Origin: Streptomyces lunaelactis | GTDB taxonomy: Bacteria; Actinomycetota; Actinomycetes; Streptomycetales; Streptomycetaceae | NCBI RefSeq assembly: GCF_003054555.1 | Contig: NZ_CP026304.1 | Location: forward strand, 5,704,001 to 5,768,000 | DNA length: 64,000 nucleotides | Reading direction: 5' to 3' | Shown here: piece after piece, positions 25,278 to 33,936 of the stretch | How positions within the stretch are numbered: position 1 is the stretch's first letter | Layout: the number at the start of each line of letters is the position of its first letter | Translations under genes and position numbers: made by a program | The notes under the pieces: model-generated | Database searches by the model: none | What the model saw: only the letters and a program-made list of their open reading frames with translations | Told to the model about the DNA's origin: nothing

Positions 25278-26264
25278 ATGGCGAGCATGACCGTGCAGAC
25301 CGAACGGCCGCCCTCCGGCCCGACGGAGGTACTCACGACCCTCGAGGGTCCGGGCGAACCCCCGGCGCGCGGCAGAGCGGCCGCACTCGCGCCCTATTTG
25401 CTGCTGCTGCCCCCCGTGGCCGTCACCGTGCTGTTCCTCGGCTGGCCGATGGTGAAGAACGCGCTGCTGTCGTTCCAGAACCTCAATATGCGGCAGCTGA
25501 TCCAGCATCTCACCGAGTGGAACGGCGTCGACAACTACCAGGAGATCCTGGGCAGTTCGGACTTCTGGCGGGTCACGGGACGCTCGATCGCCTTCACCGG
25601 CGTGAATGTCGTCCTGATCATGGTGCTCGGCACTCTCGTCGGACTGCTGCTCGCGCGCCTCGGCCGGCGGATGCGGGTCACCCTGCTCATCGGCCTGGTG
25701 CTCGCCTGGGCCATGCCGGTCATCGCCGCGACCACCGTCTACCAGTGGCTCTTCGCCGCGCGGTTCGGTGTCGTCAACTGGGTGCTGGACAAGGCCGGTT
25801 TCCACTCCATGGCGGAGTACAACTGGACCGGCAGCCAGCTCTCCACCTTCTTCGTGATCACGGTCCTGATCGTCTGGCAGTCGATCCCGTTCGTCGCGAT
25901 CAACCTGTACGCCGCGACGACGACCATCCCCAAGGAGCTCTACGAAGCAGCCTCGCTGGACGGCGCCGGCGCCTGGAAGAGCTTCACCTCGGTGACCCTG
26001 CCGTACCTCAGGCCGTTTCTCTTCGCGACGGTGTTCCTCGAAGTCATCTGGGTCTTCAAGGCCTTCGCCCAGGTATTCGCGATCAATCAGGGCGGTCCGG
26101 ACCGGCTCACCGAGATCCTGCCCGTGTACGCCTTCGTCGAAGGCGTCGGCAACCAGCACTACGGGATGGGCGCGGCGATCTCGCTGCTCACCATTCTCAT
26201 CCTGCTCGGCATGACCTCGTACTACCTCCGGATCGTTCTCAAGCAAGGGGAGGACGAGCTGTGA
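25278..26264 (+). CDS. dasB: Chitobiose ABC transporter permease DasB
   Basis: 328 residues, six membrane helices of the MalF-like permease type, with the cytoplasmic EAA loop at EAASLDGAGAWKSFTSVTLP that contacts the ATPase. A ~35-residue polar N-terminus precedes the first helix. Start ATG 25278, with GGAAGAG close before it. It ends in GTGA, overlapping dasC by 4 bases. Confidence 0.93.
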   Translation: MASMTVQTERPPSGPTEVLTTLEGPGEPPARGRAAALAPYLLLLPPVAVTVLFLGWPMVKNALLSFQNLNMRQLIQHLTEWNGVDNYQEILGSSDFWRVTGRSIAFTGVNVVLIMVLGTLVGLLLARLGRRMRVTLLIGLVLAWAMPVIAATTVYQWLFAARFGVVNWVLDKAGFHSMAEYNWTGSQLSTFFVITVLIVWQSIPFVAINLYAATTTIPKELYEAASLDGAGAWKSFTSVTLPYLRPFLFATVFLEVIWVFKAFAQVFAINQGGPDRLTEILPVYAFVEGVGNQHYGMGAAISLLTILILLGMTSYYLRIVLKQGEDEL

Positions 26265-27091
26265 AGCGCTCACTGCCCGGCCGTATCTGGCCCAACGCGA
26301 CGGCCGTCGTACTCGTCATCGGCTTCGTCTTCCCCGTGTACTGGATGTTCGCGACGGCCTTCAAGCCGACCCCGGACATCGTCTCCGAGGACCCGGTCTG
26401 GTTCCCGGTGGACATCACCTTCGAGCACTTCAAGACGGCCGTGGACGCCGACAACTTCTGGACGCTCGTCGGCAACTCGCTCACCGTCACCGTCCTCGCT
26501 GTGGTGTTCTCCCTGGTGCTCGCGCTGGCGGGAGCGTTCGCGCTCGCCCGGATGCGCTTCAAGGGCCGCCGGGGCTTCATCGTCGGCTTCATGGTCGCCC
26601 AGATGGCCCCGTGGGAAGTCATGGTCATCGCGATCTACTTCATCGTGCGCGACGCGGACATGCTCAACAGCCTGATCCCGCTGACCCTCTTCTACATGGT
26701 CATGGTGCTGCCCTTCACCCTGCTCACGCTGCGCGGCTTCGTCGCGGCCGTGCCCAAGGAGCTGGAGGAGTCGGCCATGGTCGACGGCTGCACCCGCCGG
26801 CAGGCGTTCGTGAAGGTGATCCTGCCGCTGCTCGCGCCCGGTCTGATGTCGACCTCGCTCTTCGGCTTCATCACCGCGTGGAACGAATTCCCGATGGTGC
26901 TCATCCTCAACAAGGACGCGGAGTACCAGACGCTGCCGCTGTGGCTGTCCCAGTTCCAGACCCAGTTCGGCGACGACTGGGGAGCCACCATGGCCGCCTC
27001 CACTCTGTTCGCGATCCCGATTCTGGTCCTCTTCGTCTTCCTGCAGCGCAGGGCGGTCAGTGGTCTGGCCGACGGCGCGGTGAAGGGATAA
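26261..27091 (+). CDS. dasC: Chitobiose ABC transporter permease DasC
   Basis: 276 residues, MalG-type inner-membrane permease with six helices and the EAA-like loop ESAMVDGCTRRQAFVKVILP. The GTG start (26261) overlaps the dasB stop, so the two are made in equal amounts. No ATPase gene follows, in keeping with the use of the multitasking MsiK ATPase in Streptomyces. Confidence 0.93.
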   Translation: MKRSLPGRIWPNATAVVLVIGFVFPVYWMFATAFKPTPDIVSEDPVWFPVDITFEHFKTAVDADNFWTLVGNSLTVTVLAVVFSLVLALAGAFALARMRFKGRRGFIVGFMVAQMAPWEVMVIAIYFIVRDADMLNSLIPLTLFYMVMVLPFTLLTLRGFVAAVPKELEESAMVDGCTRRQAFVKVILPLLAPGLMSTSLFGFITAWNEFPMVLILNKDAEYQTLPLWLSQFQTQFGDDWGATMAASTLFAIPILVLFVFLQRRAVSGLADGAVKG

Positions 27092-27099
27092 CAGCGCCC

Positions 27100-28656
27100 A
27101 TGACGACGCTCGTACGCAGTACGGACACCCTGACCCGCGACGCCCTCGCCGTCCTCCAGCCGGGCTTCCTCGGCACCACGGCACCCGACTGGCTGCTGCG
27201 CCGGATCGGTGAAGGCCTCTCGGCCGTCGGCCTGTTCGGGCGCAATATCGTCTCGCCGGGTCAACTGGCCGCGCTCACCGCACAGCTGCGGGCCGAGCGG
27301 GACGACGTACTCGTCGCGATCGACGAGGAGGGCGGGGACGTCACCCGCCTCGAGGTGCGCACCGGCTCCTCGTTCCCGGGCAACTGCGCGCTGGGGTCGG
27401 TCGACGATGCGGAGCTCACCCGGGCCGTCGCCCGTGAGCTCGGCCGCCGGCTCGCCGAGTGCGGTGTCGACCTCAACTGGGCGCCGTCCGCCGACATCAA
27501 CTCCAACCCGGACAATCCGGTCATCGGTGTGCGGTCCTTCGGCGCCGACACCGCCCTCGCCGCGCGGCACACCGTCGCGTACGTCGAAGGCCTCCAGTCC
27601 GCCGGAGTCGCCGCCTGTACCAAGCACTTCCCCGGGCACGGCGACACCAATGTGGACTCGCACCACGCGCTGCCCCGGATCGATGTGGATCTCGACACGC
27701 TGCACGCCCGTGAGCTGGTGCCTTTCCGCGCCGCGATCGCGGCGGGTTCCAAAGCGGTGATGAGCGCGCACATCCTGCTTCCCGCACTCGACCCGAACCG
27801 CCCGGCGACCCTGAGCCCGCAGATCCTCACCGGTCTGCTGCGCGAAGAGCTGGGCTACCAGGGCCTGATCGTCACCGACGGCATGGAGATGCAGGCCATT
27901 TCGGCGGTGTACGGCATCGAGCGTGGCTCCGTCCTCGCGATCGCCGCGGGTGCCGACGCGATCTGCGTCGGCGGCGGCCTGGCCGACGAGGCGACCGTGC
28001 TGCGGCTGCGTGACGCGCTGGTCGCGGCGGTACGGGACGGTGAACTGCCCGAGGAGCGGCTGGCCGACGCGGCGGCGAGGGTACGCGCTCTCGCCGACTG
28101 GACACGGCGGGCCAGGGGGGCTGCGGCGGAGCCGGGCGCGGCTTCCCTCCCCCCCGCGCGGCCGGGGGGAGGGACCGTGCCCGGCACCGACATCGGTCTT
28201 GTCGCGGCGCGCAGGGCGGTGAAGGTGACGGCGGGGACGCGGCCGTACACACCGCCGACCAGTGCCCCGTATGTGGCCGCGTTCACTCCGGTCGCGAACA
28301 TCGCGGTGGGTGACGAGACTCCGTGGGGAGTGGCGGCGGAGCTGGCCGTGCTGCTGCCGGGCACGACGTCCGACACCTACTCCGGCGAGGCCGGAACCTC
28401 CCCTTTGCTCGCACATGTGCTGGGCGTTGCGGGGGATCGTAGGATCGTCGCTGTAGTACGCGACGTTCACCGCCACCCCTGGATGGCGGACGCTCTGGAC
28501 GCCCTGATCGCGGCCCGGCCCGACACTGTCGTGGTCGAGATGGGCGTCGACCGGGCGGAGCCGAGGGGGGCCCTGCACATCGCGACCCATGGCGCCGCCC
28601 GCGTCTGCGGACGGGCCGCCGCGGAGGTCATCGCCGGCAAGGGCGCCGGGGCCTGA
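27100..28656 (+). CDS. Glycoside hydrolase family 3, beta-N-acetylhexosaminidase type
   Basis: 518 residues, start ATG 27100, 8 bases after dasC and so part of the das operon. The GH3 NagZ-type signature KHFPGHGDTNVDSHHALP (catalytic His loop) and the nucleophile region VTDGMEMQAI are present. No signal peptide is seen, so it would cleave imported chitobiose or other GlcNAc glycosides in the cytoplasm. The C-terminal ~170 residues after a low-complexity Pro/Gly linker (about 345-370) form an extra domain of GH3-C type. Confidence 0.85.
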   Translation: MTTLVRSTDTLTRDALAVLQPGFLGTTAPDWLLRRIGEGLSAVGLFGRNIVSPGQLAALTAQLRAERDDVLVAIDEEGGDVTRLEVRTGSSFPGNCALGSVDDAELTRAVARELGRRLAECGVDLNWAPSADINSNPDNPVIGVRSFGADTALAARHTVAYVEGLQSAGVAACTKHFPGHGDTNVDSHHALPRIDVDLDTLHARELVPFRAAIAAGSKAVMSAHILLPALDPNRPATLSPQILTGLLREELGYQGLIVTDGMEMQAISAVYGIERGSVLAIAAGADAICVGGGLADEATVLRLRDALVAAVRDGELPEERLADAAARVRALADWTRRARGAAAEPGAASLPPARPGGGTVPGTDIGLVAARRAVKVTAGTRPYTPPTSAPYVAAFTPVANIAVGDETPWGVAAELAVLLPGTTSDTYSGEAGTSPLLAHVLGVAGDRRIVAVVRDVHRHPWMADALDALIAARPDTVVVEMGVDRAEPRGALHIATHGAARVCGRAAAEVIAGKGAGA

Positions 28657-28701
28657 CCGACGTGGACCGTGCACAAGGAATGCCACATGGAGGCACCCAG
28701 C

Positions 28702-29751
28702 ATGCCGAGTGAGCGTCCGGGCCGGATCATGTCCGGCGAGATGGCGGAGCAGCCCGCGGTGCTCCGGCGCATCCTCGAGGAGGGCGCGCCGAGGATCCGC
28801 GAGGTGGCGTCGGCGATCGCGGCGCGCAGCCCGCGCTTTGTCCTGCTGGCCGCGCGCGGTACGTCCGACAACGCCGCGCTGTACACGAAGTACTTGCTCG
28901 AGATCCGGCTGGGACTGCCCTGCGGGCTGACCTCCATGTCCACGACGACGGCGTACGGCGCACGGCCCGACCTGACCGACGTGCTGGTCATCACGGTCAG
29001 CCAGTCGGGCGGCTCACCGGACCTGGTGGCCTCGGCCAAGGCGGCGCGCGAGGCCGGCGCGATCACGCTGGCGGTCACGAACAACCCGGATTCGCCGCTG
29101 GCCGCGGTCTCCGAGTTCCACATCGACATCCTGGCCGGCCAGGAGAAGGCGCTCCCGGCGACGAAGACGTACACGGCGTCGCTGCTCTCGCTCTACCTCC
29201 TGGTGGAGGGCCTGCGCGGCGGCGACGGCGCGGCGGCGAAGGTACTCCCGGAACTGGCCGCGCTCGTCCTCTCCCGACAGGACGAGGTACGGCAACTCGC
29301 CTCGCGCTACCGGTTCGCCGAGCGCATGGTGATCACGTCGCGGGGCTACGGCTACCCCACGGCGAAGGAGGCCGCACTGAAGCTGATGGAGACGAGCTAC
29401 ATCCCGGCCCTGTCGTACTCGGGCGCGGACCTGCTGCACGGCCCGCTGGCGATGGTCGACAACATCTCCCCGGTCATCGCCGTAGTGACGGACGGCAAGG
29501 GCGGCGAGGCGCTCCAGCCGGTCCTGGACCGCCTCCGCGGCCGCGGCGCGGACCTGGTGGTCATCGGTCCCCAGTCCCAGGTCGACGCGGCCTCTGCGGG
29601 CTTCGTCCTCCCGACGGACGGCGTCCCGGAGGAACTCCAGCCGATCCTGGAGATCCTGCCGCTGCAGCTGCTGGCGTACGAGGTCACGATCGCGAGGGGC
29701 CAGGACCCGGACGCGCCGAGGGCGCTGGCAAAGGTGACGGAGACTCGCTGA
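28702..29751 (+). CDS. SIS-domain aminosugar isomerase/deaminase-like protein
   Basis: About 349 residues with two SIS domains (VITVSQSGGSPDLV and LSYSGADLLHGP motifs), related to the isomerase half of GlmS and to NagB-II/AgaS. It probably interconverts glucosamine-6-phosphate and fructose-6-phosphate, closing the pathway that begins with DasABC. The start is ATG 28702, placed 8 bases after GGAGG; ATG 28687 is an alternative. It follows the GH3 gene by 45 bp. No GATase domain is present, so it is not a complete GlmS. Confidence 0.8.
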   Translation: MPSERPGRIMSGEMAEQPAVLRRILEEGAPRIREVASAIAARSPRFVLLAARGTSDNAALYTKYLLEIRLGLPCGLTSMSTTTAYGARPDLTDVLVITVSQSGGSPDLVASAKAAREAGAITLAVTNNPDSPLAAVSEFHIDILAGQEKALPATKTYTASLLSLYLLVEGLRGGDGAAAKVLPELAALVLSRQDEVRQLASRYRFAERMVITSRGYGYPTAKEAALKLMETSYIPALSYSGADLLHGPLAMVDNISPVIAVVTDGKGGEALQPVLDRLRGRGADLVVIGPQSQVDAASAGFVLPTDGVPEELQPILEILPLQLLAYEVTIARGQDPDAPRALAKVTETR

Positions 29752-30130
29752 CGGGGTGGGACGGGGGCTTTGCGGCCCCACGAACACCCGCCGCGACGGC
29801 CCCCGGAAACACCCGCGGGCCGCGGCGCCGCGACGGGACCCTCGGCCCGTCGGGCACCGCAGCCCGGAGTTTCTCCGGCCGGCGGATGTGCGGTCCCGCG
29901 CGGCCGGGTGGGAGGTCTCGACGCAGTCAGGGCAGAGAGCGCCGGGGCCTCGTTCCCACCCTCCTGTGCGGGGAGGATGGAAGCTTCAAGCAATCAAACA
30001 TCCATCATTCTGGACTAGACCATTCTCCGCTGTCCATCCGTCTGCGGATATTGGTTGCGAGTCCATCCTCCACCATGGGCGGACAGCCGCACCGGTTCAC
30101 CCCCCAGGGCACACAGGTACGCTCGCAGAT
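29752..30130. other. Long intergenic region between the das cluster and the kinase gene
   Basis: No credible gene. The first 200 bases are GC-rich with several small inverted repeats (for example CCGCGGGCCGCGG near 29815). From about 29985 the sequence becomes AT-richer (CAATCAAACATCCATCATTC), includes the dre-like site at 30009-30024 and presumably holds the promoter of the kinase gene. Confidence 0.5.
30009..30024. promoter_or_regulatory. dre-like palindrome upstream of PdtaS-like kinase
   Basis: TCTGGACTAGACCATT matches 13 of 16 dre positions. Its core CTAGACCA is intact. It lies about 107-122 bases upstream of the kinase start. Confidence 0.45.
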
Positions 30131-31615
30131 GTGCCCTCCATGAACGACCTCGTACGCCAGCACACAGCCCTGAGTGAATCCGACCTCGAGTGGCTCCATC
30201 TGCTGGTCTCGGAGTGGCAGCTGCTCTCCGACCTCTCCTTCGCCGACCTCGTTCTGTGGGTCCCCACCCTCGACGGCACCCGCTATGTCTCCGTGGCCCA
30301 GATGCGGCCGAACACCGGCCCCACCTCCTACCAGGACGACATGGTCGGCCATCTCATTCCCCGCGGCCGGCGCCCGCTCCTCGACGCCGCGCTCGACGAG
30401 GGGCGCATCGTGCGCGAGGGCGACCCCGAGTGGCGCGAGGAGGTTCCCGTACGGGTCGAGTCCATCCCCGTACGCCGTGAGGGCCGCGTCCTCGGCGTCA
30501 TCGCCCGCAATACGAATCTGCTGACCGTACGGACCCCGTCCCGGCTGGAGCTCACCTACCTCCAGTCCGCGTCCGACCTCGCCCAGATGATCGCCGCGGG
30601 GTCCTTCCCCTTCCCCGGCCAGCAGGTCGACATGGACGCGTCGCCGCGCGTCGGCGACGGACTGATCAGGCTCGACGCGGACGGCGTCGTCCAGTACGCG
30701 AGCCCCAACGGCCTCTCCGCGTACCACCGCCTCGGCCTCGCCTCCGACCTGGTCGGCCACCATCTCGGCCGGACCACCGCCGAACTCGCCCCCTCCCGCG
30801 GCCCGGTCGACGAGGCCCTGGAGAAGATCGCCAGCGGCTACGCGCCCCGCGAGACCGAGGTCGAGGGCAACGGCGGCGTCATCCAGCTGCGCGCCATCCC
30901 GCTCAAGCCCAAGGGCACCCGGATCGGCTCCCTCGTACTCCTGCGCGACGTCACCGAACTCCGACGCCGCGAGCGCGAGTTGATCACCAAGGACGCCACC
31001 ATCCGGGAGATCCACCACCGGGTGAAGAACAACCTCCAGACGGTCGCGGCCCTGTTGCGTCTCCAGGCCCGCCGGATGGATTCCGTGCGCGGCCGCGAGG
31101 CGCTCAACGAGGCGGTACGGCGTGTCGGTTCGATCGCGATCGTCCACGAGACGCTCTCCCAGAACCTGGACGAGCGCGTCGAGTTCGACGAGATCGCCGA
31201 CCGGGTCATCGCGATGGTCGCCGAGATCTCGCCGGGCGGGGTCAACTGCCGCCGTACGGGCCGCTTCGGCATCCTCGACGCCGAAGTCGCCACGCCGCTC
31301 TCCATGGTCCTGACCGAGGTGCTGCAGAACGCCTTGGAGCACGCTTTCGCACCGGGGGAGCAGGGGTCGGTCGAGGTCGCGGCCGTACGCAGTGATCAGC
31401 GCGCGGAGAACGGCCGGCTGCTGATCACGGTCCAGGACGACGGCCGCGGGCTGCCCGAGGGCTTCGACCCGCAGCGGGCCGGCAATCTGGGTCTGCAGAT
31501 CGTACGGACCCTGGTGGAGGGAGAGTTGGGCGGAACCTTCGACATGGTCCCGGCCCCGGCACCGGGGCGCGGCACCCGCGTCGTCCTCGACATACCGGTA
31601 CAGGGCGAGAAGTAG
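30131..31615 (+). CDS. PdtaS-like sensor histidine kinase (GAF-PAS-HisKA_2)
   Basis: 494 residues if GTG 30131 is used (491 from ATG 30140; no clear ribosome site for either). Order: a GAF-like N-terminal domain (about 15-150), PAS (about 175-280), then a HisKA_2 dimerisation/phosphoacceptor helix (REIHHRVKNNLQTVAALLRLQ) and HATPase_c (LTEVLQNALEHAF; DDGRGLPEGF; NLGLQIV). There are no transmembrane helices, so it is cytoplasmic. This is the PdtaS/EtaS type, whose partners are ANTAR response regulators that bind RNA. The partner is not in this window. Confidence 0.88.
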   Translation: MPSMNDLVRQHTALSESDLEWLHLLVSEWQLLSDLSFADLVLWVPTLDGTRYVSVAQMRPNTGPTSYQDDMVGHLIPRGRRPLLDAALDEGRIVREGDPEWREEVPVRVESIPVRREGRVLGVIARNTNLLTVRTPSRLELTYLQSASDLAQMIAAGSFPFPGQQVDMDASPRVGDGLIRLDADGVVQYASPNGLSAYHRLGLASDLVGHHLGRTTAELAPSRGPVDEALEKIASGYAPRETEVEGNGGVIQLRAIPLKPKGTRIGSLVLLRDVTELRRRERELITKDATIREIHHRVKNNLQTVAALLRLQARRMDSVRGREALNEAVRRVGSIAIVHETLSQNLDERVEFDEIADRVIAMVAEISPGGVNCRRTGRFGILDAEVATPLSMVLTEVLQNALEHAFAPGEQGSVEVAAVRSDQRAENGRLLITVQDDGRGLPEGFDPQRAGNLGLQIVRTLVEGELGGTFDMVPAPAPGRGTRVVLDIPVQGEK

Positions 31616-31625
31616 CGCGCCCGGC

Positions 31626-31668
31626 AGCGATGAGCCCCGGGACAGCGAGCCCCGGGACAGCGATGAGC
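31626..31668. repeat. Short tandem repeat of GAGCCCCGGGACAGC type
   Basis: Three successive copies of GCGA(TGA)GCCCCGGGACA directly before the terminator. The last copy runs into the hairpin arm, so the repeat may come from duplication of the terminator arm. Confidence 0.5.
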
Positions 31669-31695
31669 CCCGGACCATGGAACGGTCCGGGGCTC
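31665..31695. terminator. Bidirectional terminator between kinase gene and wblE
   Basis: GAGCCCCGGACC, loop ATGGAAC, GGTCCGGGGCTC. A perfect 12-bp stem between two convergent genes. Confidence 0.85.
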
Positions 31696-31806
31696 GAAGC
31701 TCTGGTGCGTGCTATGCGCATCGGGGGTACTGCGCGCTGCGGCTCGGGGGCGGTGAGTGCGTACTCGCTGTACGCGCCGCCGGGCGTCAGGCTCGTATCA
31801 GGGGCG

Positions 31807-32064
31807 TCAGGCGCTGGCGTTACGCGCCCGGTTGCGAGCGGCACGGCGCTTCATCGCACGGCGCTCGTCCTCGCTCAGGCCACCCCAGACGCCGGAGTCC
31901 TGGCCGGACTCGAGCGCCCACTGCAGGCACTGCTCCATGACGGGGCAGCGACGGCAGACGGCCTTGGCTTCCTCGATCTGCAGCAGCGCAGGACCAGTGT
32001 TGCCGATGGGGAAGAAGAGCTCGGGGTCTTCCTCGCGGCAAACGGCGTTGTGACGCCAGTCCAT
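31807..32064 (-). CDS. wblE: WhiB-family transcriptional regulator WblE
   Basis: 85 residues with the four iron-sulfur cluster cysteines at 9, 37, 40 and 46, the GVWGG turn (SGVWGGLSEDERR), and a basic C-terminal DNA-contacting tail (RRAARNRARN). Wbl proteins bind the primary sigma factor and sense redox or NO through a [4Fe-4S] cluster. WblE is the short, nearly invariant actinobacterial member (WhiB1-like). Start ATG 32064 with GGAGAGG. Monocistronic with a long leader. Confidence 0.95.
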   Translation of the reverse strand: MDWRHNAVCREEDPELFFPIGNTGPALLQIEEAKAVCRRCPVMEQCLQWALESGQDSGVWGGLSEDERRAMKRRAARNRARNASA

Positions 32065-32381
32065 GGCTGCTACCTCTCCTTGGTATTACATGCAGGTTGC
32101 TTGTGAATGTGAACGCTTTCACGAATCCCCCCACGAGGGAAGGGCCGACTGCCGGTTACCCGGTGTGGTCCTGGGTTCTTAGGAGGGGTTCTGGCGGTCT
32201 GTGGGGCCGATGCTGCGGGCCGTCCCGATCGCCATGTAGAGATTCGCAAACCTCGGCGGCGGATACAACCCCTTCCGGAAACTTTTTTTTGATTCCTCGG
32301 TGTCGACTAGGTCACAGCCGTACTTCCATGGGGTGGAGCCCAGCCCATACGTTCGAGTTAAAGGACTTTCGGCCCTTCCGC
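32065..32381. other. wblE upstream region
   Basis: No gene seen. It contains the dyad GTGAA-CGCT-TTCAC at 32108-32121 close to the wblE start and a run of eight T (32283-32290) preceded by TTCCGGAAA, unusual in this GC-rich sequence. It probably carries the wblE promoter and, on the other side, the end of the lipid kinase transcript. Confidence 0.5.
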
Positions 32382-33350
32382 TCACACAATCACACGCAGT
32401 GCACGGCGTACGCCTGTGAACGTCACGCTGGTGCGCAGTCCCAGGTGGTCACCGTCCATCTGGAACGGGAGCGGAACCTTGGAATGCAAGGTGAAGTCCG
32501 TCAGGTCATGGAGAGTAACCGCGTGCTTGCCGTGCGGTCCGCGCTCGGGGGTCGAGGTGAGCAGCTGGGTGGCGTAGCGGGCCACGGCGGGGGTCGACAG
32601 CTTGGACAGCGCGACGACGTCCAGGGCGGTGTCGAAGGAGGCCTCGGGGGACGCGTACACCGGGCGATTGCCCAGGTAGGTCCAGGGAGACGTGTTGCAG
32701 ATTATGGACAGCACGAGATCGCTGACCGGGTCCTCGCCGGGGCGGTCGAGGGTGATCGGTCCCTGCCGGCGGTGGGGCTCGTCCAGGAACTGGCGTACCA
32801 CCTGGCGCATATAGAGGGCGTGCGTGGACCGCTTGCCGCGCTCCCGCTGCTGTTCGACCCGGCCGATCACGCTCGCGTCGAAGCCCAGTCCGGCGCAGAA
32901 GGTGAACCAGCGGGACGGGACCCCCTCGTCCTCCGTACCCGGGGTGCCGGCCGCGAGTCCGAGGCCGACCGTCCGCTCGGTCTCGTCACGGAGAGCGTCC
33001 AGGATCGCGCCGGTCGCCTCCACGGCGTCGTTCGGCAGCCCGAGGGCGCGGGCGAAGACATTCGTCGAGCCGCCGGGGACGACGGCGAGGCGGGGGAGGT
33101 GGTCGGGATCCGGGCCGTGGTGGAGGAGGCCGTTGACGACCTCGTTCACGGTGCCGTCGCCGCCGAGGGCCACGACGATGTCTATGTCGTCGGACTCGGC
33201 GGCCCGGCGGCCGAGGTCACGGGCGTGTCCGCGGTACTCCGTCGTCACGGCTTCCAGCTTCATCTCGCTGGCGAGGGCGTGGACGAGTACGTCACGGGTG
33301 CGCGCACTGGTGGTGGTCGCTGCCGGGTTGATCACGAGAAGTGCGCGCAT
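32382..33350 (-). CDS. Diacylglycerol/lipid kinase family protein
   Basis: 322 residues. The DAGK catalytic domain is at the N-terminus: INPAA at residues 7-11 and the nucleotide-binding GGDGTVNEVVNG at about 63-74, followed by PGGSTNVFARALG. The C-terminal half is the beta-sandwich YegS/DgkB-type domain. It would phosphorylate diacylglycerol or a related lipid at the membrane. ATG 33350 is the first start. Divergent from the small membrane gene by 70 bp. Confidence 0.9.
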   Translation of the reverse strand: MRALLVINPAATTTSARTRDVLVHALASEMKLEAVTTEYRGHARDLGRRAAESDDIDIVVALGGDGTVNEVVNGLLHHGPDPDHLPRLAVVPGGSTNVFARALGLPNDAVEATGAILDALRDETERTVGLGLAAGTPGTEDEGVPSRWFTFCAGLGFDASVIGRVEQQRERGKRSTHALYMRQVVRQFLDEPHRRQGPITLDRPGEDPVSDLVLSIICNTSPWTYLGNRPVYASPEASFDTALDVVALSKLSTPAVARYATQLLTSTPERGPHGKHAVTLHDLTDFTLHSKVPLPFQMDGDHLGLRTSVTFTGVRRALRVIV

Positions 33351-33420
33351 GCGCAGCAGAGTACCTAGTGGGAGGTACCGGGCCCAGCCCAGGGCCGGGT
33401 CCGAGGGCTACCCTGCATGG

Positions 33421-33834
33421 GTGAGCGATGACCAGACCCCCCGCCCTGCCCGCCTTAGCGCCGCTGCCGCGGTGTCCGCTCTGGAAGGCCTGGCACTGGC
33501 CGCGGGCGGCGTCTACATGCTCGTGATGGGGCTGCTGGGCCGGCCGGACAGTCCCGCGCAGGCGGAGATGGGCGGAGTGACGCTGATCGCACTCGCCGCG
33601 ATCCCGCTGGCCGCGGCGCGGGGCCTGCTGCGGCTGCGCAGCTGGAGCCGGGGCCCGGCGATCATCACGCACCTGATGGCGCTGATCCCGGCGTGGACGC
33701 TGCTGCGCGCGTCGGGCGCGCTGATCCCGCTGGGCATCGCACTGGCGGCGGTCGCGCTGACGGGTTTGGTGCTGCTGGTGAACCCGACGACGACGGAGGC
33801 CCTCGGAATCCGGGCCCCAGCGCGGGACGCGTAG
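33421..33834 (+). CDS. Small integral membrane protein, four predicted helices
   Basis: 137 residues from GTG 33421 with helices at about 15-40, 50-70, 80-105 and 110-130. I recognise no functional motif. The arrangement divergent from the lipid kinase gene is, as far as I recall, conserved in Streptomyces, so it is a real gene of unknown role. Confidence 0.75.
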   Translation: MSDDQTPRPARLSAAAAVSALEGLALAAGGVYMLVMGLLGRPDSPAQAEMGGVTLIALAAIPLAAARGLLRLRSWSRGPAIITHLMALIPAWTLLRASGALIPLGIALAAVALTGLVLLVNPTTTEALGIRAPARDA

Positions 33835-33936
33835 CCGGGGGCGGGAGCTTTCCCACCCGCCCGCCCTTGAGGTTGTGGGGTCCCCCCCCCGGAGCCGCGG
33901 CCAAGCGGGCGCCCCCGGGTCCCCCGGCCCGGGTCC

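Noticed and set aside
30005..31678. 557-codon antisense frame over the PdtaS-like kinase
   Set aside because: Shadow of the kinase; no family pattern.
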